Shown: positions 18,285 through 27,188, numbered from the stretch's first letter. The stretch is DNA of 64,000 nucleotides from Avidesulfovibrio sp964369685 (GCA_964369685.1 CAYJFB010000002.1:62001-126000), one strand, 5' to 3'. The notes: generated from the sequence alone by a model not told the origin. A program made the numbers and translations.

Positions 18285-18453
18285 TCAAAAGGCTCCTGTT
18301 ATTTAGGGTGAATGGAGTCCTGTAGAGTGTCATTAAAAACGTTTTGTCGATAATCTCAGTGTTCAGATTTTTATGGGCTTTTTCGATCACATATGTCTGT
18401 ATGCATTCCTTCAAAGCCCATTGATCTTTTTGAGCGAGCATAACATTCGTCAT
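18253..18453 (-). CDS. Possible small ORF overlapping the BCCT start
   Basis: This 66-codon frame (MTNVMLAQKDQWALKEC...) starts in a four-base ATGA overlap with the preceding 44-codon frame and overlaps the 5' end of the BCCT gene by 32 bases. I do not recognise it. The composition is protein-like (charged, mixed), but it could also be the remnant of a decayed gene. Confidence 0.3.
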   Translation of the reverse strand: MTNVMLAQKDQWALKECIQTYVIEKAHKNLNTEIIDKTFLMTLYRTPFTLNNRSLLNELNSEYEKI

Positions 18454-18584
18454 TTAACGACACGATGTTCTCCATTAAACATTTCATCCCAAAGAATTTC
18501 ATTGTCATCTGCCGTAGCATAATCAAGAAATCCTTCTAACATAGAACAGTTGATACAATACAAGAGATAAAGCACTTTATTCAT
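18450..18584 (-). CDS. Possible small ORF upstream of BCCT
   Basis: A 44-codon frame (MNKVLYLLYCINCS... ...NGEHRVVK) too short for ordinary gene calling. Its TGA overlaps the ATG of the 66-codon frame. With a frameshift the two would make one protein of about 110 residues. No ribosome site is clear. Product unknown. Confidence 0.25.
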   Translation of the reverse strand: MNKVLYLLYCINCSMLEGFLDYATADDNEILWDEMFNGEHRVVK

Positions 18585-19268
18585 TATTTATAGTGAAGAC
18601 TCTTCGCTTGTATTGTTTTCTCAATTTAAAAAGTGAACAAATCAGCAATGTTCACTCGTTAAGGGGTTACCGAGGTTACTTTGAGTTATATTATGCAATT
18701 GATAAAGGCTACAGCACCTTGAAAAAAGGATCAAGACCTTGTTATTTTTTTTACATTGACTTTTTGTATTATTTTTTCATTTTGATCAAATAAAACAGCA
18801 ATATATAAAATTAAAAAAAGATGTATCTTTTTTTAATTTTATATATTTACAAAAAAAGATATTTTTACGTGTACTATTATTTATTTTACAATTTTATCAT
18901 TTTTATTTTTACACCTTTATCTAATCATAAAACAATGTTTTTAACAAAGATAATGCATTGTTTTAATAGGTATTTTTTCTGAAAAAAAGCATTTATCAAA
19001 ACAACAGCTTTTTTCTTTCGTTTCTTTGAGGAGTTTTTTTTCTGAAAATCGTAGAAAAAGCTTGATCAAGAGGTTTTTATACGCTAATTTAGAATTTAAG
19101 AACATACAAGAAATATGTTTTTCACTATTCATATATCTTGATATTTCTTATTTTTTCTTTGAGTTTTTATTGTGCAACGCATCTTTTTTCTTGATTTTTT
19201 GTTTTCTTTGTTTTGAAACTAATTTTTTCAGTCATGAAACACGTACAATCAAAATACAAGGAGGTCAT
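18585..19268. other. Very AT-rich leader region of mttB
   Basis: These 684 bases are extremely AT-rich and hold no convincing gene. Visible are the long palindrome at 18801-18846, an AAAACAATG/CATTGTTTT inverted repeat at 18929-18964, and a TTGACT hexamer near 18759 that might be a -35 box. A frame in phase with mttB is open from 19026 but reads as Phe/Lys-rich noise. No tRNA-Pyl was found here. Confidence 0.5.
18801..18846. terminator. Perfect 22-bp-arm AT palindrome
   Basis: The left arm 18801-18822 (ATATATAAAATTAAAAAAAG plus AT) is exactly complementary to 18825-18846 around GT. It would form a hairpin on either strand with U/A runs, so a bidirectional terminator isolating mttB from the BCCT side is the simplest reading. 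A protein-binding site is the alternative. Confidence 0.55.
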
Positions 19269-20747
19269 ATGGCACAACGCTGGAAAAAGGCCGGTAGCCT
19301 GACCAGCGGTGGCATGAGTCTGAATATCTTCACGGAAGATGAGATGGATGCCATCCACAAGGCAACGTTAGAAGTGCTTGAACATACAGGTGTTCTTATT
19401 GGTTCATCTGAAGCACGCGAATTGCTTGTCGCTGCCGGTGCGAAGGTTGTTGACGAAGACATTGTGCGCTTTCCGCAATGGATGATCACAGATGCCGTCA
19501 ACTGTGCGCCCGAAACCATTGTGCTTGCAGGGCGCACGCCGGATCGTGATGTGGTTCTGGACAGTACCCGTGTTGTTTTCACCAATTTTGGCGAAGCCGT
19601 CTATCTGGTCGATCCGGACACGGGCGAAGTCCGCAACACCACTAAAAAAGACGTTGAGGATTTAACACGCGTTGTTGACGCGCTAGATGTTATTCCCGTA
19701 TGCGAACGTATGGCCGGCGCACAGGACTACCCTGAAGCCGTAGCTGAACTTCACAACTACGAAGCACTTTTGATGAACACCACAAAACACGTGTTCACAG
19801 GCGGCGGGAACGGCAAACTGACTCAATATATGATTGACATGGCCAAAGCGGCCGTGGGTGAAGAAGTGTTTGCAGAACGGTGCCCCGTTACATTTAACAC
19901 TTGTCCAATCAGCCCATTGAAATTGACGGCTGATGTGTGTGAAGTCATCATGACCGCGGTCAAAAATGATGCGACTGTCAATGTGCTCTCTATGGGTATG
20001 GCAGGCGGCTCAACACCGGTAAACCTTGCAGGCGCGTTGGTTGTACACAACTGTGAAGCCCTTGCAGGCCTTGTGTTGGCACAAACAACTCGCCGCGGTT
20101 CAAAGTTTATTTACGGAAGCTCTTCTACTGCTATGGATTTGCGTTATGGTGCCGCTGTTGTGGGCACGCCTGAATTGGCGCTGCTGAACTCCGGTGTTGC
20201 CGCCATGGCTCGCTACTACAAGCTGCCCTCTTGGGCAGCGGGTGGCTAGGGGGATAGCAAATGCGGTGATGCCCAGAGCGGACACGAAAAGACGCTGACC
20301 GGACTGTTACCGATGCTGGCAGGTGCCAACATCATTTACGGTCTCGGTATGCTGGAAATGGGAATGACCATTAGTTACAGCCAGCTCTTGATGGACGCCG
20401 AAATGGCCGAAATGATGCTCTATAGCATGAACGGTATTGTTGTGAATGATGAGACGCTCTCGGTGGAGGTGATCAAGGAGGTCGGCCCCCGCGGAGATTT
20501 TCTCTCACACATGAACACGTTCGAAAATATGCGCATCCAAACCATGCCCAAATTACTTGATCGCTTGACTCGTGACCGCTGGCAAGATGCAGGCAGTCTC
20601 GATATGGAAGCACGAGCTCTTGCAGCAGCAAAAGAACTGCTCAATACTTGGAAACCTGAACCGCTTTCTGAAGAAGCATGCCAACGCGTTCGTGCTGTGG
20701 TCAACCGCGCCGAACAAGACTATGGCGTAGAAATCAGTAAAGCATAA
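19269..20747 (+). CDS. mttB: Trimethylamine methyltransferase MttB with in-frame UAG read as pyrrolysine
   Basis: The 492-residue product transfers a methyl group from trimethylamine to a corrinoid protein. AAGGAGGT lies just before ATG 19269. Codon 327 is TAG (20247-20249), preceded by PSWAAGG and followed by GDSKCGDAQSGHEKTLTG. That is the position and context of pyrrolysine in methanogen and bacterial MttB, and the frame then continues 165 codons with full family similarity (LAGANIIYGLGMLEMGMTIS) to TAA. It should therefore be annotated as one gene, not two. No mttC, ramA or pyl genes are in the window. GC is higher than in the AT-rich leader. The divergent neighbour is a BCCT transporter. 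Confidence 0.92.
20247..20249 (+). other. UAG codon predicted to encode pyrrolysine
   Basis: This in-frame TAG is at residue 327 of MttB. The surrounding protein similarity is unbroken on both sides, so it is neither a frameshift nor a decayed end. Decoding requires tRNA-Pyl and PylS, which must lie elsewhere. Confidence 0.9.
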
Positions 20748-20768
20748 ACGTTCATTTATTTATTTTCT

Positions 20769-20796
20769 GAGGAGAGAAAAAACATTTCCTCTCCTC
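20769..20796 (+). terminator. Hairpin between mttB and pth ends
   Basis: GAGGAGAG and CTCTCCTC form an 8-bp stem 21 bases after the mttB stop. The genes converge here, so it may serve both. There is no good U run on the plus strand. Confidence 0.5.
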
Positions 20797-20805
20797 GGAA
20801 AATAA

Positions 20806-21393
20806 TTAACGATAGGCGTTGGCGAGACGAACGACATCCGGCTGTTTATCATTTGCAAAAGCCGTGAAACACTGTTGAATGGTGTCTTGCATGCCTGCAA
20901 GAGCATCACGTTCATGTTTTGCCAGGTGTCCGAGCACATAATTTACCGTTTCTCCACCTGACGCAGGTCGACCTATTCCGATACGCAAACGATGAAAATC
21001 AGGCGTACCCAAACGCTGTGTTATTGATTTCAGTCCGTTGTGTCCTGCATTTCCGCCGCCTTGCTTCCATTTCATGCGCCCGAGCGGCAAATCAAGCTCG
21101 TCATGAATGACCACAATACGCGCCACATCCACTTTGTACCATTGAGCCAACGGCTGTACACTGTCGCCCGAGCAATTCATAAATGTTTGCGGCTTGGCAA
21201 AAAGCCATTGCCCATGCATATTCGGAAAACACCCTTTCCACAATTCGCATTTAAATTTTGCGCCGGACTCAACATGAACCCTGTCTGCCCACCCAAGCAA
21301 AGCCTCTATACACAGAAAACCGACATTATGTCGCGTACCCGCGTATTGCGCACCCGGGTTACCCAGCCCTACAATCAATCCTTCAACAGCCAT
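20806..21393 (-). CDS. pth: Peptidyl-tRNA hydrolase
   Basis: The 195-residue protein has the family motifs LIVGLGNPGAQYAGTRHNVG (catalytic histidine in RHN), KPQTFMNCSG, HDELDLPLG (catalytic aspartate) and GGGNAGHNGLKSI. It frees peptides from peptidyl-tRNA dropped by ribosomes. The start is placed at 21393 (TAAGG eight bases upstream), not 21411. It lies downstream of rplY and prs on the same strand. Confidence 0.95.
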   Translation of the reverse strand: MAVEGLIVGLGNPGAQYAGTRHNVGFLCIEALLGWADRVHVESGAKFKCELWKGCFPNMHGQWLFAKPQTFMNCSGDSVQPLAQWYKVDVARIVVIHDELDLPLGRMKWKQGGGNAGHNGLKSITQRLGTPDFHRLRIGIGRPASGGETVNYVLGHLAKHERDALAGMQDTIQQCFTAFANDKQPDVVRLANAYR

Positions 21394-21552
21394 ACACCTT
21401 ACCTTATTCATTCCCTTCTTTGAAGATGCGCCTCACTCCCCTTGCTTTGGGGAAAACCAAAAAAAACAAAGCACCGTCTTACTGCCCTGCTCTTTGAAGA
21501 AAAAACTCAAGAGCCTTTTTCATCTACCCCCGTTCTCTCGTCCAAAGAAAAA

Positions 21553-21578
21553 GACGAAAATCTATTACGATTTTCGTC
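21553..21578 (-). terminator. Intrinsic terminator of rplY
   Basis: GACGAAAATC pairs perfectly with GATTTTCGTC around a 6-base loop and is followed on the minus strand by TTTTTCTTT. It lies about 108 bases after the rplY stop. The rest of the spacer up to pth shows no gene. Confidence 0.8.
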
Positions 21579-21685
21579 TCATAAAAAGCAGTGCACTTCC
21601 AAGTCGTTATACAAAAATATAAACAAAAAGTACACGCATCGAAAAAAGAGACCAACCAAACAAGGATTTGTCTCTATAAAACTTT

Positions 21686-22261
21686 TTATTCTTCTGTTTC
21701 TTTTGCCGTATTGGGAGCGATGACACTCATGATGGCAACATTACTGCCGGCTGCGGCAGAAACACCTTCAGGCAATTGCAAATCACCGACACTCAATGTT
21801 TCACCGAGATCCAAATTGGTCATATCAACAACCACAGAAGCAGGCATGTCCAAAGGCTTGGCAATAAGAACCAACTTTTCACGATAGGTTTCAAGCTTAC
21901 CGCCGACTTTGGTGCCTTTTGCCGTGCCTTCAAATTGCAACGGCACAGTGATTTTGACAGGACGATCCAAATCTACGCCATAAAAATCAACATGCGTAAA
22001 AGTGCTTTTGCAAGGATCACGCAACACATCCCACACCAAAGCAGGATATTGCTTGCCTTCCAATTCAATATTGAAAACAGTCGTGCGGCGCACTTCAGCA
22101 TACACTTTGTTTAATACACGTTCTTCAACTTGTAAAACCATATGTTCGCCTTCACGCGAATAAAACACACAAGGCACCATGCCGGCGGCACGAAGACGAC
22201 GATTGTGACCTTTGCCCATATTTTCGCGACGTTGAACAGCTAAGACGTTTAAATCAGCCAT
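21686..22261 (-). CDS. rplY: 50S ribosomal protein L25 (Ctc form)
   Basis: The 191-residue protein carries the L25 domain (about 5-92, ending VLRDPCKSTFTHVDFYGVD) and the C-terminal Ctc/TL5 beta domain (about 98-180). It binds 5S rRNA in the large subunit. GGAG precedes the ATG. It follows prs on the same strand, with a 206-base spacer (22262-22467) that holds a weak CTCGG/CCGAG hairpin. Confidence 0.95.
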   Translation of the reverse strand: MADLNVLAVQRRENMGKGHNRRLRAAGMVPCVFYSREGEHMVLQVEERVLNKVYAEVRRTTVFNIELEGKQYPALVWDVLRDPCKSTFTHVDFYGVDLDRPVKITVPLQFEGTAKGTKVGGKLETYREKLVLIAKPLDMPASVVVDMTNLDLGETLSVGDLQLPEGVSAAAGSNVAIMSVIAPNTAKETEE

Positions 22262-22467
22262 GATTCTATTTCTCCAAAAGAAAAGCAGGAATATTTACTC
22301 GGCTTGTATGAACAAAAAAACCGAGACATACAAACAACTATCAAAAACCACATGCGCTCCGGCAGAGGAAAACAGAGCACGTCAACACACTTCAATAAGC
22401 AAAAACCGTGTCTATACTCAAGTGAAAAAAACAAGACACACTGTGTATAAACAATCAATAAATAGAC

Positions 22468-23409
22468 TTATGAAAAAAGAACGCTGACGGACGAGCCGTT
22501 GTGGATATTATGGATCGTCTTGGCAAGCAAGCCCGCAACAGAAGTGATTTGCAGCTTGGGACAGGCCGCAAGTTTGTCGGGCGAACAGGCAATGGTGTCT
22601 GTGACAATAACACGCTTAAACACAGAATTGTTCAAACGATCGATAGCAGGCCCTGACAGCACGCCGTGCGTCGCACAAGCATACACTTCTCTGGCACCGT
22701 CAGCCAACAACACTTCGGCTGCCGCACAGATGGTTCCGGCCGTATCAATAATATCATCAACCAGCACAGCCACCTTTCCTTCAACATCACCGATAACGTG
22801 TGTTGCGCTGGCCTGGTTGGGGCGGTCACGTCGTTTGTCAATGATGGCAAGAGGGGCACCGATAATCTTGGCATAGGAACGCGCACGTTCAACACCGCCG
22901 GCATCGGGTGAAACCACAACCACATCCTCACGAACATCATGGAGCGGCTCAAGCAATACTCGCGAGGCAAACAGATTGTCGACAGGACAGTTGAAAAAGC
23001 CCTGAATCTGTCCTGCGTGCAGATCTATAGTGACCACACGCTGCGCACCCGCCATGCTGATAAAATCGGCAACAAGCTTGGCACTGATCGGCGCACGCGG
23101 ACTGACTTTGCGATCTTGGCGTGCGTATCCATAGTAAGGAATGATTGCCGTAACACGGCTGGCACTCGCGCGTTTTAACGCATCGAGCATCAAACACAAC
23201 TGCATCAGATTGTAATTGACAGGTGCATGAGTCGGCTGCACAATGAAAACGTCATGCCCACGAACACTGCTGCCTATTTCAATACGACATTCACCGTCAC
23301 TGAAGTTTTCACACAACGTCGGCGTTAAACGGCAGCCCAAATGATCACAAATGGCTTGAGCCAACGCACTGTTGGCTGTTCCTGTCAATATTTTCAAATC
23401 GCCGTACAT
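22468..23409 (-). CDS. prs: Ribose-phosphate pyrophosphokinase
   Basis: The 313-residue protein has the class I PRPP synthetase features: FSDGECRIEI, the flexible loop IPYYGYARQDRK, DLHAGQIQGFF and the PRPP-binding signature VAVLVDDIIDTAGT. It makes PRPP from ribose-5-phosphate and ATP for nucleotide, His and Trp synthesis. It lies downstream of ispE and tRNA-Gln. Confidence 0.96.
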   Translation of the reverse strand: MYGDLKILTGTANSALAQAICDHLGCRLTPTLCENFSDGECRIEIGSSVRGHDVFIVQPTHAPVNYNLMQLCLMLDALKRASASRVTAIIPYYGYARQDRKVSPRAPISAKLVADFISMAGAQRVVTIDLHAGQIQGFFNCPVDNLFASRVLLEPLHDVREDVVVVSPDAGGVERARSYAKIIGAPLAIIDKRRDRPNQASATHVIGDVEGKVAVLVDDIIDTAGTICAAAEVLLADGAREVYACATHGVLSGPAIDRLNNSVFKRVIVTDTIACSPDKLAACPKLQITSVAGLLAKTIHNIHNGSSVSVLFS

Positions 23410-23462
23410 GGATGTGCCCTTTCAGTAGGGTTGAAGACCTGCAAAGAATAGACTTTGTGTTA

Positions 23463-23572
23463 ACAAAAAACGGCCTACGCCTCCCAGCGTTCTTTTCCGG
23501 TAAGAGCCGGATCCTGAAAGCTTTTGGGGCGCACGCCGTTGAACATGCTTTTTAACATTTGTTAAACAAATG
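23463..23572 (-). other. Structured spacer between tRNA-Gln and prs
   Basis: AACGGC (23469-23474) pairs with GCCGTT (23535-23540), enclosing a CCGG/CCGG hairpin, and on the minus strand it runs into a T tract, like a terminator or leader. Just upstream is a 17-base palindrome CATTTGTT-A-AACAAATG (23556-23572). It may terminate the tRNA transcript or regulate prs. Confidence 0.45.
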
Positions 23573-23598
23573 CACAAATTGTGAACCACAAAGTATTC

Positions 23599-23674
23599 TG
23601 GCTGGGGCGGAAGGACTCGAACCCTCGAATGACGGGACCAAAACCCGTTGCCTTACCGACTTGGCTACACCCCA
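23599..23674 (-). tRNA. tRNA-Gln (anticodon TTG)
   Basis: The minus strand reads TGGGGTGTAGCCAAGTCGG..., with a 7-bp acceptor stem TGGGGTG/CGCCCCA, an anticodon stem CGGGT/CCCG with loop TTTTGGT (anticodon TTG), the T loop GGTTCGAGTCC, discriminator G and an encoded CCA. It lies between ispE and prs. Confidence 0.96.
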
Positions 23675-23707
23675 GCAATACCTTATTGTCATCACCTGAC
23701 AACCACA

Positions 23708-24643
23708 TTACAAAGTTTGACTATAACTTGTCAACCCTTGTAGCTCAAGATTTTTTTGAATGGCTTCAGCTTTTTCCAAACTTTCCGCCAAACCGACGAC
23801 TGAAGAACCACTTCCGCTCATAACGGCACCTAAGGCACCATACTGTAGCAGTTGTTTTTTCACTTCTGCCGGTTCTTGATGTTTTTGAAAGACAACGCTT
23901 TCAAAACTGTTGACCATCATTGATGCCATGTTGACCACATCGTGTTCGTTCAGGCACTCATCGGCATTTCGTCCTTGAGAGAAGAATCTTCTATCTAACT
24001 CCCCTGAGGTTGTCAAGGCTTTTTTTTCTTTTTTTATATTTTTTTGTCTTTCTGCTTGATCCCATGCGGCGTATGCCCAAGGTGTCGAGACGGAAACAGC
24101 AGGACAAACAAGTACCAAAGCCAATCCTTTTTGACGGACAGCCTTTGTAAAAGCATGACAAGGCATCAGTTTGTCTCCGACACCATAGGCCATGCATGGT
24201 TGATTATATATAAAAAAAGGCACATCGGCTCCGACCTGTGTGGCGATGTTTGCAAGGCGTTGTTGTCCGATGGGGAAGGGGTTTTCTTGATCAAGCCAGT
24301 GCAACAACGTCGCTGCGTCCGCACTGCCCCCGCCGAGTCCTGCGCCTGTCGGGATACCTTTATACAGCGTTATTTCAATGGACGGTTGAAAGCCGGTTGC
24401 ATCGGCATAGACGTGCCAAGCTTTGGTCAAGGTATTTGTTTTGGAATCAATGTGGCTATGCTCACAATCAATATGTATATATGGCTTATTTTTTTGTATA
24501 TTTCTTGTATCACAATAAATTTCAAGCTCATCATAAGGTTTTGTAAGCGGCCAAAAAAGGCTCGCCAATTCGTGCATACCGTTGTCTTGCACGCCAAGAA
24601 TATGCAGAAAAAGATTGACCTTACATCCTGTACGGATTCGCAT
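23708..24643 (-). CDS. ispE: 4-diphosphocytidyl-2-C-methyl-D-erythritol kinase
   Basis: The 311-residue GHMP kinase has KVNLFLHILG at the N-terminus, the ATP loop PTGAGLGGGSADAATLL and the C-terminal MSGSGSSVVGL. It phosphorylates CDP-ME in the non-mevalonate isoprenoid pathway. A lysine-rich insertion (KNIKKEKKA) lies in the middle. The ATG at 24643 has GAGG five bases upstream, which is better than 24682. Confidence 0.93.
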   Translation of the reverse strand: MRIRTGCKVNLFLHILGVQDNGMHELASLFWPLTKPYDELEIYCDTRNIQKNKPYIHIDCEHSHIDSKTNTLTKAWHVYADATGFQPSIEITLYKGIPTGAGLGGGSADAATLLHWLDQENPFPIGQQRLANIATQVGADVPFFIYNQPCMAYGVGDKLMPCHAFTKAVRQKGLALVLVCPAVSVSTPWAYAAWDQAERQKNIKKEKKALTTSGELDRRFFSQGRNADECLNEHDVVNMASMMVNSFESVVFQKHQEPAEVKKQLLQYGALGAVMSGSGSSVVGLAESLEKAEAIQKNLELQGLTSYSQTL

Positions 24644-24800
24644 ACGCACCTCATGTTCGCCATATTTACATCTTATGGACAACGTTACTCATTTTCTTGA
24701 GAGAACACAAAAAATCATTTTATATTGAACACGATCCAAAGATATTTTTACTATGCTTGTCGGGTCTTTTGAGTGAAAAGGCTCTCAGAACAACTTGAGA

Positions 24801-24917
24801 TGCGGTGCGATCGGGCGTTGATTCAGCGCAAAGCGATGAGAAAACGCCCAATCGCACCGCAGAAACAAGGGGGTTTGGGGGAGGCATCACCTCGGAGGGA
24901 TTATCCCCCCCCAAGAA
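24801..24917 (+). repeat. Two-hairpin dispersed element, copy B
   Basis: The first hairpin has 19-base arms (24801-24819 and 24843-24861) with one mismatch, starting TGCGG and ending CCGCA. Then comes AAACAAGGGGGTTTGGGGG, an inner GAGG/CCTC pair and a closing CCCCCCCCAAG with an A run. It occupies most of the spacer between pckA and ispE (24644-25008), where nothing else is evident. Confidence 0.7.
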
Positions 24918-25008
24918 AAAAACTCAAACACAGTTATGCCGTGCGCCTTTCATTTTGTGATAAAAAGACTTTCAGAACAGCTTGAAAAAGCAAGAAACTG
25001 TTTCACTT

Positions 25009-26733
25009 TTAGATAGAAAGTGATGCCAAAAGCTTTGCAAGCAATTCCGGACGTTCTTTAACATCACTGGCGTTCAAGAAGTCATGACGTTGTTGCATCC
25101 GATCACGCAGCATTTGTAAGTAATCCTCTTTATTCGGCACAGCATAGGGATCAAACAGCGCGTGATATCCCGGCAGAATTTTTTCAACAGACGCTTTTGT
25201 CGGTATTTGTGTTCCCGGAAGAAATTCCCAATCTTCCCATTCAAGACTGCCTGTAAGCACGGCTGTCTGCAATGTTAATGAGGTTGCCAACGGCACGTTT
25301 TTCAAAGTAGAGTCTGAACCATTCCAGAAACCGCCGCCACCGCCGGACCAAGCATAACACTCGCAACCGGCGTCAAAAATAGCTCCATAGCCAAGACAAT
25401 CTTCATATAGCGGATAGACTCGGAAAGGATTTGCAAAAGGCACAAACACCAATTTTTGCATCTCTTCGGCGCTCACGTTTTCGGCCGCTGTACGCTTTGT
25501 CATGAGGGTTGCCCCCAAAGCCACAGCCAATGCGGGATTGGTCACTTTAAGAATCGGCGGCAATGTCGAATCTTTCATCAGCCAACCGATACTGTTCGGA
25601 AAGCCGATACGATTTGCGGTTTCACCGAGCAATGCACGGCTATACAAAGCGCGTCCGTTATTGTTACGGATATCTTCACCAACAGGCAAAATTTTGCCAT
25701 TAATATTCATGGTCATCATATTTTGTGTGGTGATACAATACTTCCAATCGGGATGTTCGAGATCACGTCCGTCTGTTTTATCATAGAGTGACGGTTCCCA
25801 AACATAACACGTTTTATTTTTATAATCGATTTGGAAAGCGTCATCGTGTGCTATGCGGCGACGGAAGCCTTGAGGTAAACTGCCGGCATTGTCCAAGGAG
25901 TTGGTGTGTGCCGATTTACCGGAGCCGGAGAGACCATAAAACGAAATGACTTGTTTGCCGCGATGTTGGAACTCAGGGCATTCAGAAAAATCAATTTCTT
26001 TAATGCCTGCATGAGCCGCCACCATGCCCAAACGCATGGCTGCAGTCCAAGCCATGGTCAGGGTGCCTTTTTTGCGTTCACCGAAATAACGCATACCCAA
26101 GTTAAAAATAGTCATGTGTTCTTCATCGACAGCCACACAGCCTTTTGCCCAACGAGGATCTGTGGATGTCCACTGGGGAAAAGAAACAAAAAGAATATCT
26201 TGTATTGGTAATGGGTTGCTTGTTCCATATTCGGGAACAGCGGCAAGAGGCATAAAATTGGCGTACCAATGAAAGATGTTTGCGGCATCGCTTTCGGGTG
26301 CGATCATGCGCGCTTTGATCATCAAGTCTTTATCCAAACCGATAACCGCTTCAGCCATGATGAGCTTTTCACTGCATTGCATTGTGTACACAGCTTCGCG
26401 TAATAAACCTTCAAGCTGATCTTGCTCCTTTTTGGAGGCACGGTTATAGAAAATACGTGCTTCAGCAGCACGACCGACAGTACGTCCGTTATTGTCGTTA
26501 AAAACTCGTGCGTCTTCGGCCAAACCAAGTCGATGAATAGTTTCGGTATCCATCGGTAAATCTGTCACAGTCACCCAAGGCAAACGGCAGGCGAGGTTAT
26601 AGGCTTCTGCCGGTGAAACAAACCGTGGCTCGGAAGCATGATTGCGTGCGGTAAAAACAGATTCTGCAATGGCCCGCAGCCGAGACATGTCTGTAAGATG
26701 TTCATAATGTTTCCAGGAAGATGAGCTGGCCAT
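25009..26733 (-). CDS. pckA: Phosphoenolpyruvate carboxykinase (ATP type, divergent)
   Basis: The 574-residue protein carries the PEPCK P-loop GLSGSGKSAHTN (canonical GLSGTGKTTLS), preceded by FPQWTSTDPRWAKGCVAVD and followed by AHDDAFQIDYKN where the family has a DDE-type kinase-2 motif, and by the adenine-site region further on. It interconverts oxaloacetate and PEP. It is about 30-40 residues longer than usual ATP-PEPCKs and its P-loop is variant, so it is a divergent branch. The ATG at 26733 has AAGGAG six bases upstream. It is divergent from pepA. Confidence 0.85.
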   Translation of the reverse strand: MASSSSWKHYEHLTDMSRLRAIAESVFTARNHASEPRFVSPAEAYNLACRLPWVTVTDLPMDTETIHRLGLAEDARVFNDNNGRTVGRAAEARIFYNRASKKEQDQLEGLLREAVYTMQCSEKLIMAEAVIGLDKDLMIKARMIAPESDAANIFHWYANFMPLAAVPEYGTSNPLPIQDILFVSFPQWTSTDPRWAKGCVAVDEEHMTIFNLGMRYFGERKKGTLTMAWTAAMRLGMVAAHAGIKEIDFSECPEFQHRGKQVISFYGLSGSGKSAHTNSLDNAGSLPQGFRRRIAHDDAFQIDYKNKTCYVWEPSLYDKTDGRDLEHPDWKYCITTQNMMTMNINGKILPVGEDIRNNNGRALYSRALLGETANRIGFPNSIGWLMKDSTLPPILKVTNPALAVALGATLMTKRTAAENVSAEEMQKLVFVPFANPFRVYPLYEDCLGYGAIFDAGCECYAWSGGGGGFWNGSDSTLKNVPLATSLTLQTAVLTGSLEWEDWEFLPGTQIPTKASVEKILPGYHALFDPYAVPNKEDYLQMLRDRMQQRHDFLNASDVKERPELLAKLLASLSI

Positions 26734-26859
26734 GAACAACTCCTTGGCGATAATACGCCATGTTATATTTACACAGTGAATGAAATTGTATCGTAACAGG
26801 CTTTTATTTTTCCGTGTAACAGATTTGTAAAAAAGAAAATCACAGTGTTTCTCTTTTTT

Positions 26860-26999
26860 CAAAACAATCTGTCACGGACAAAATAGCAACAAAATACAAA
26901 CAAAACAAGAGAGAATATTGCGTTTATTGACGAACAAAACCGTTTAAACAGTAAAAAATACTGTTTTTCATTCACAAAAAGATTGTTTTGCAAAACAAT
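26860..26999. promoter_or_regulatory. Palindromic sites between pckA and pepA
   Basis: A perfect 18-base palindrome (ATTGTTTTG/CAAAACAAT, 26982-26999), the same half-site CAAAACAAT at 26860-26868, and AAACAGTA/TACTGTTT (26946-26966) lie in the divergent spacer 26734-27188. They are candidate operator sites. No gene is seen in this spacer. Confidence 0.4.
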
Positions 27000-27188
27000 G
27001 TTACAACATCTATTGTGTAAAATATTTCCCTTCTCCAAAGAAAACGAGTCAATATATAGACAATAAAAAACCACAATAAATCTCACACAAAACGATTGAA
27101 AGAACAGTGCGAACAACAAACATGACATTATATTGTTTTTAACAAATATTCACAGACACACCGTATAGCCATAAGGAGTATGCGACAG

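Noticed and set aside
18585..19268. A tRNA-Pyl gene in the mttB leader
   Set aside because: I looked for its short D-arm tRNA form with a CTA anticodon and found nothing that folds.
20247..20249. Premature stop making mttB a pseudogene
   Set aside because: The frame continues for 165 codons with full family similarity, the stop is UAG exactly where pyrrolysine lies in MttB, and no other defects occur.
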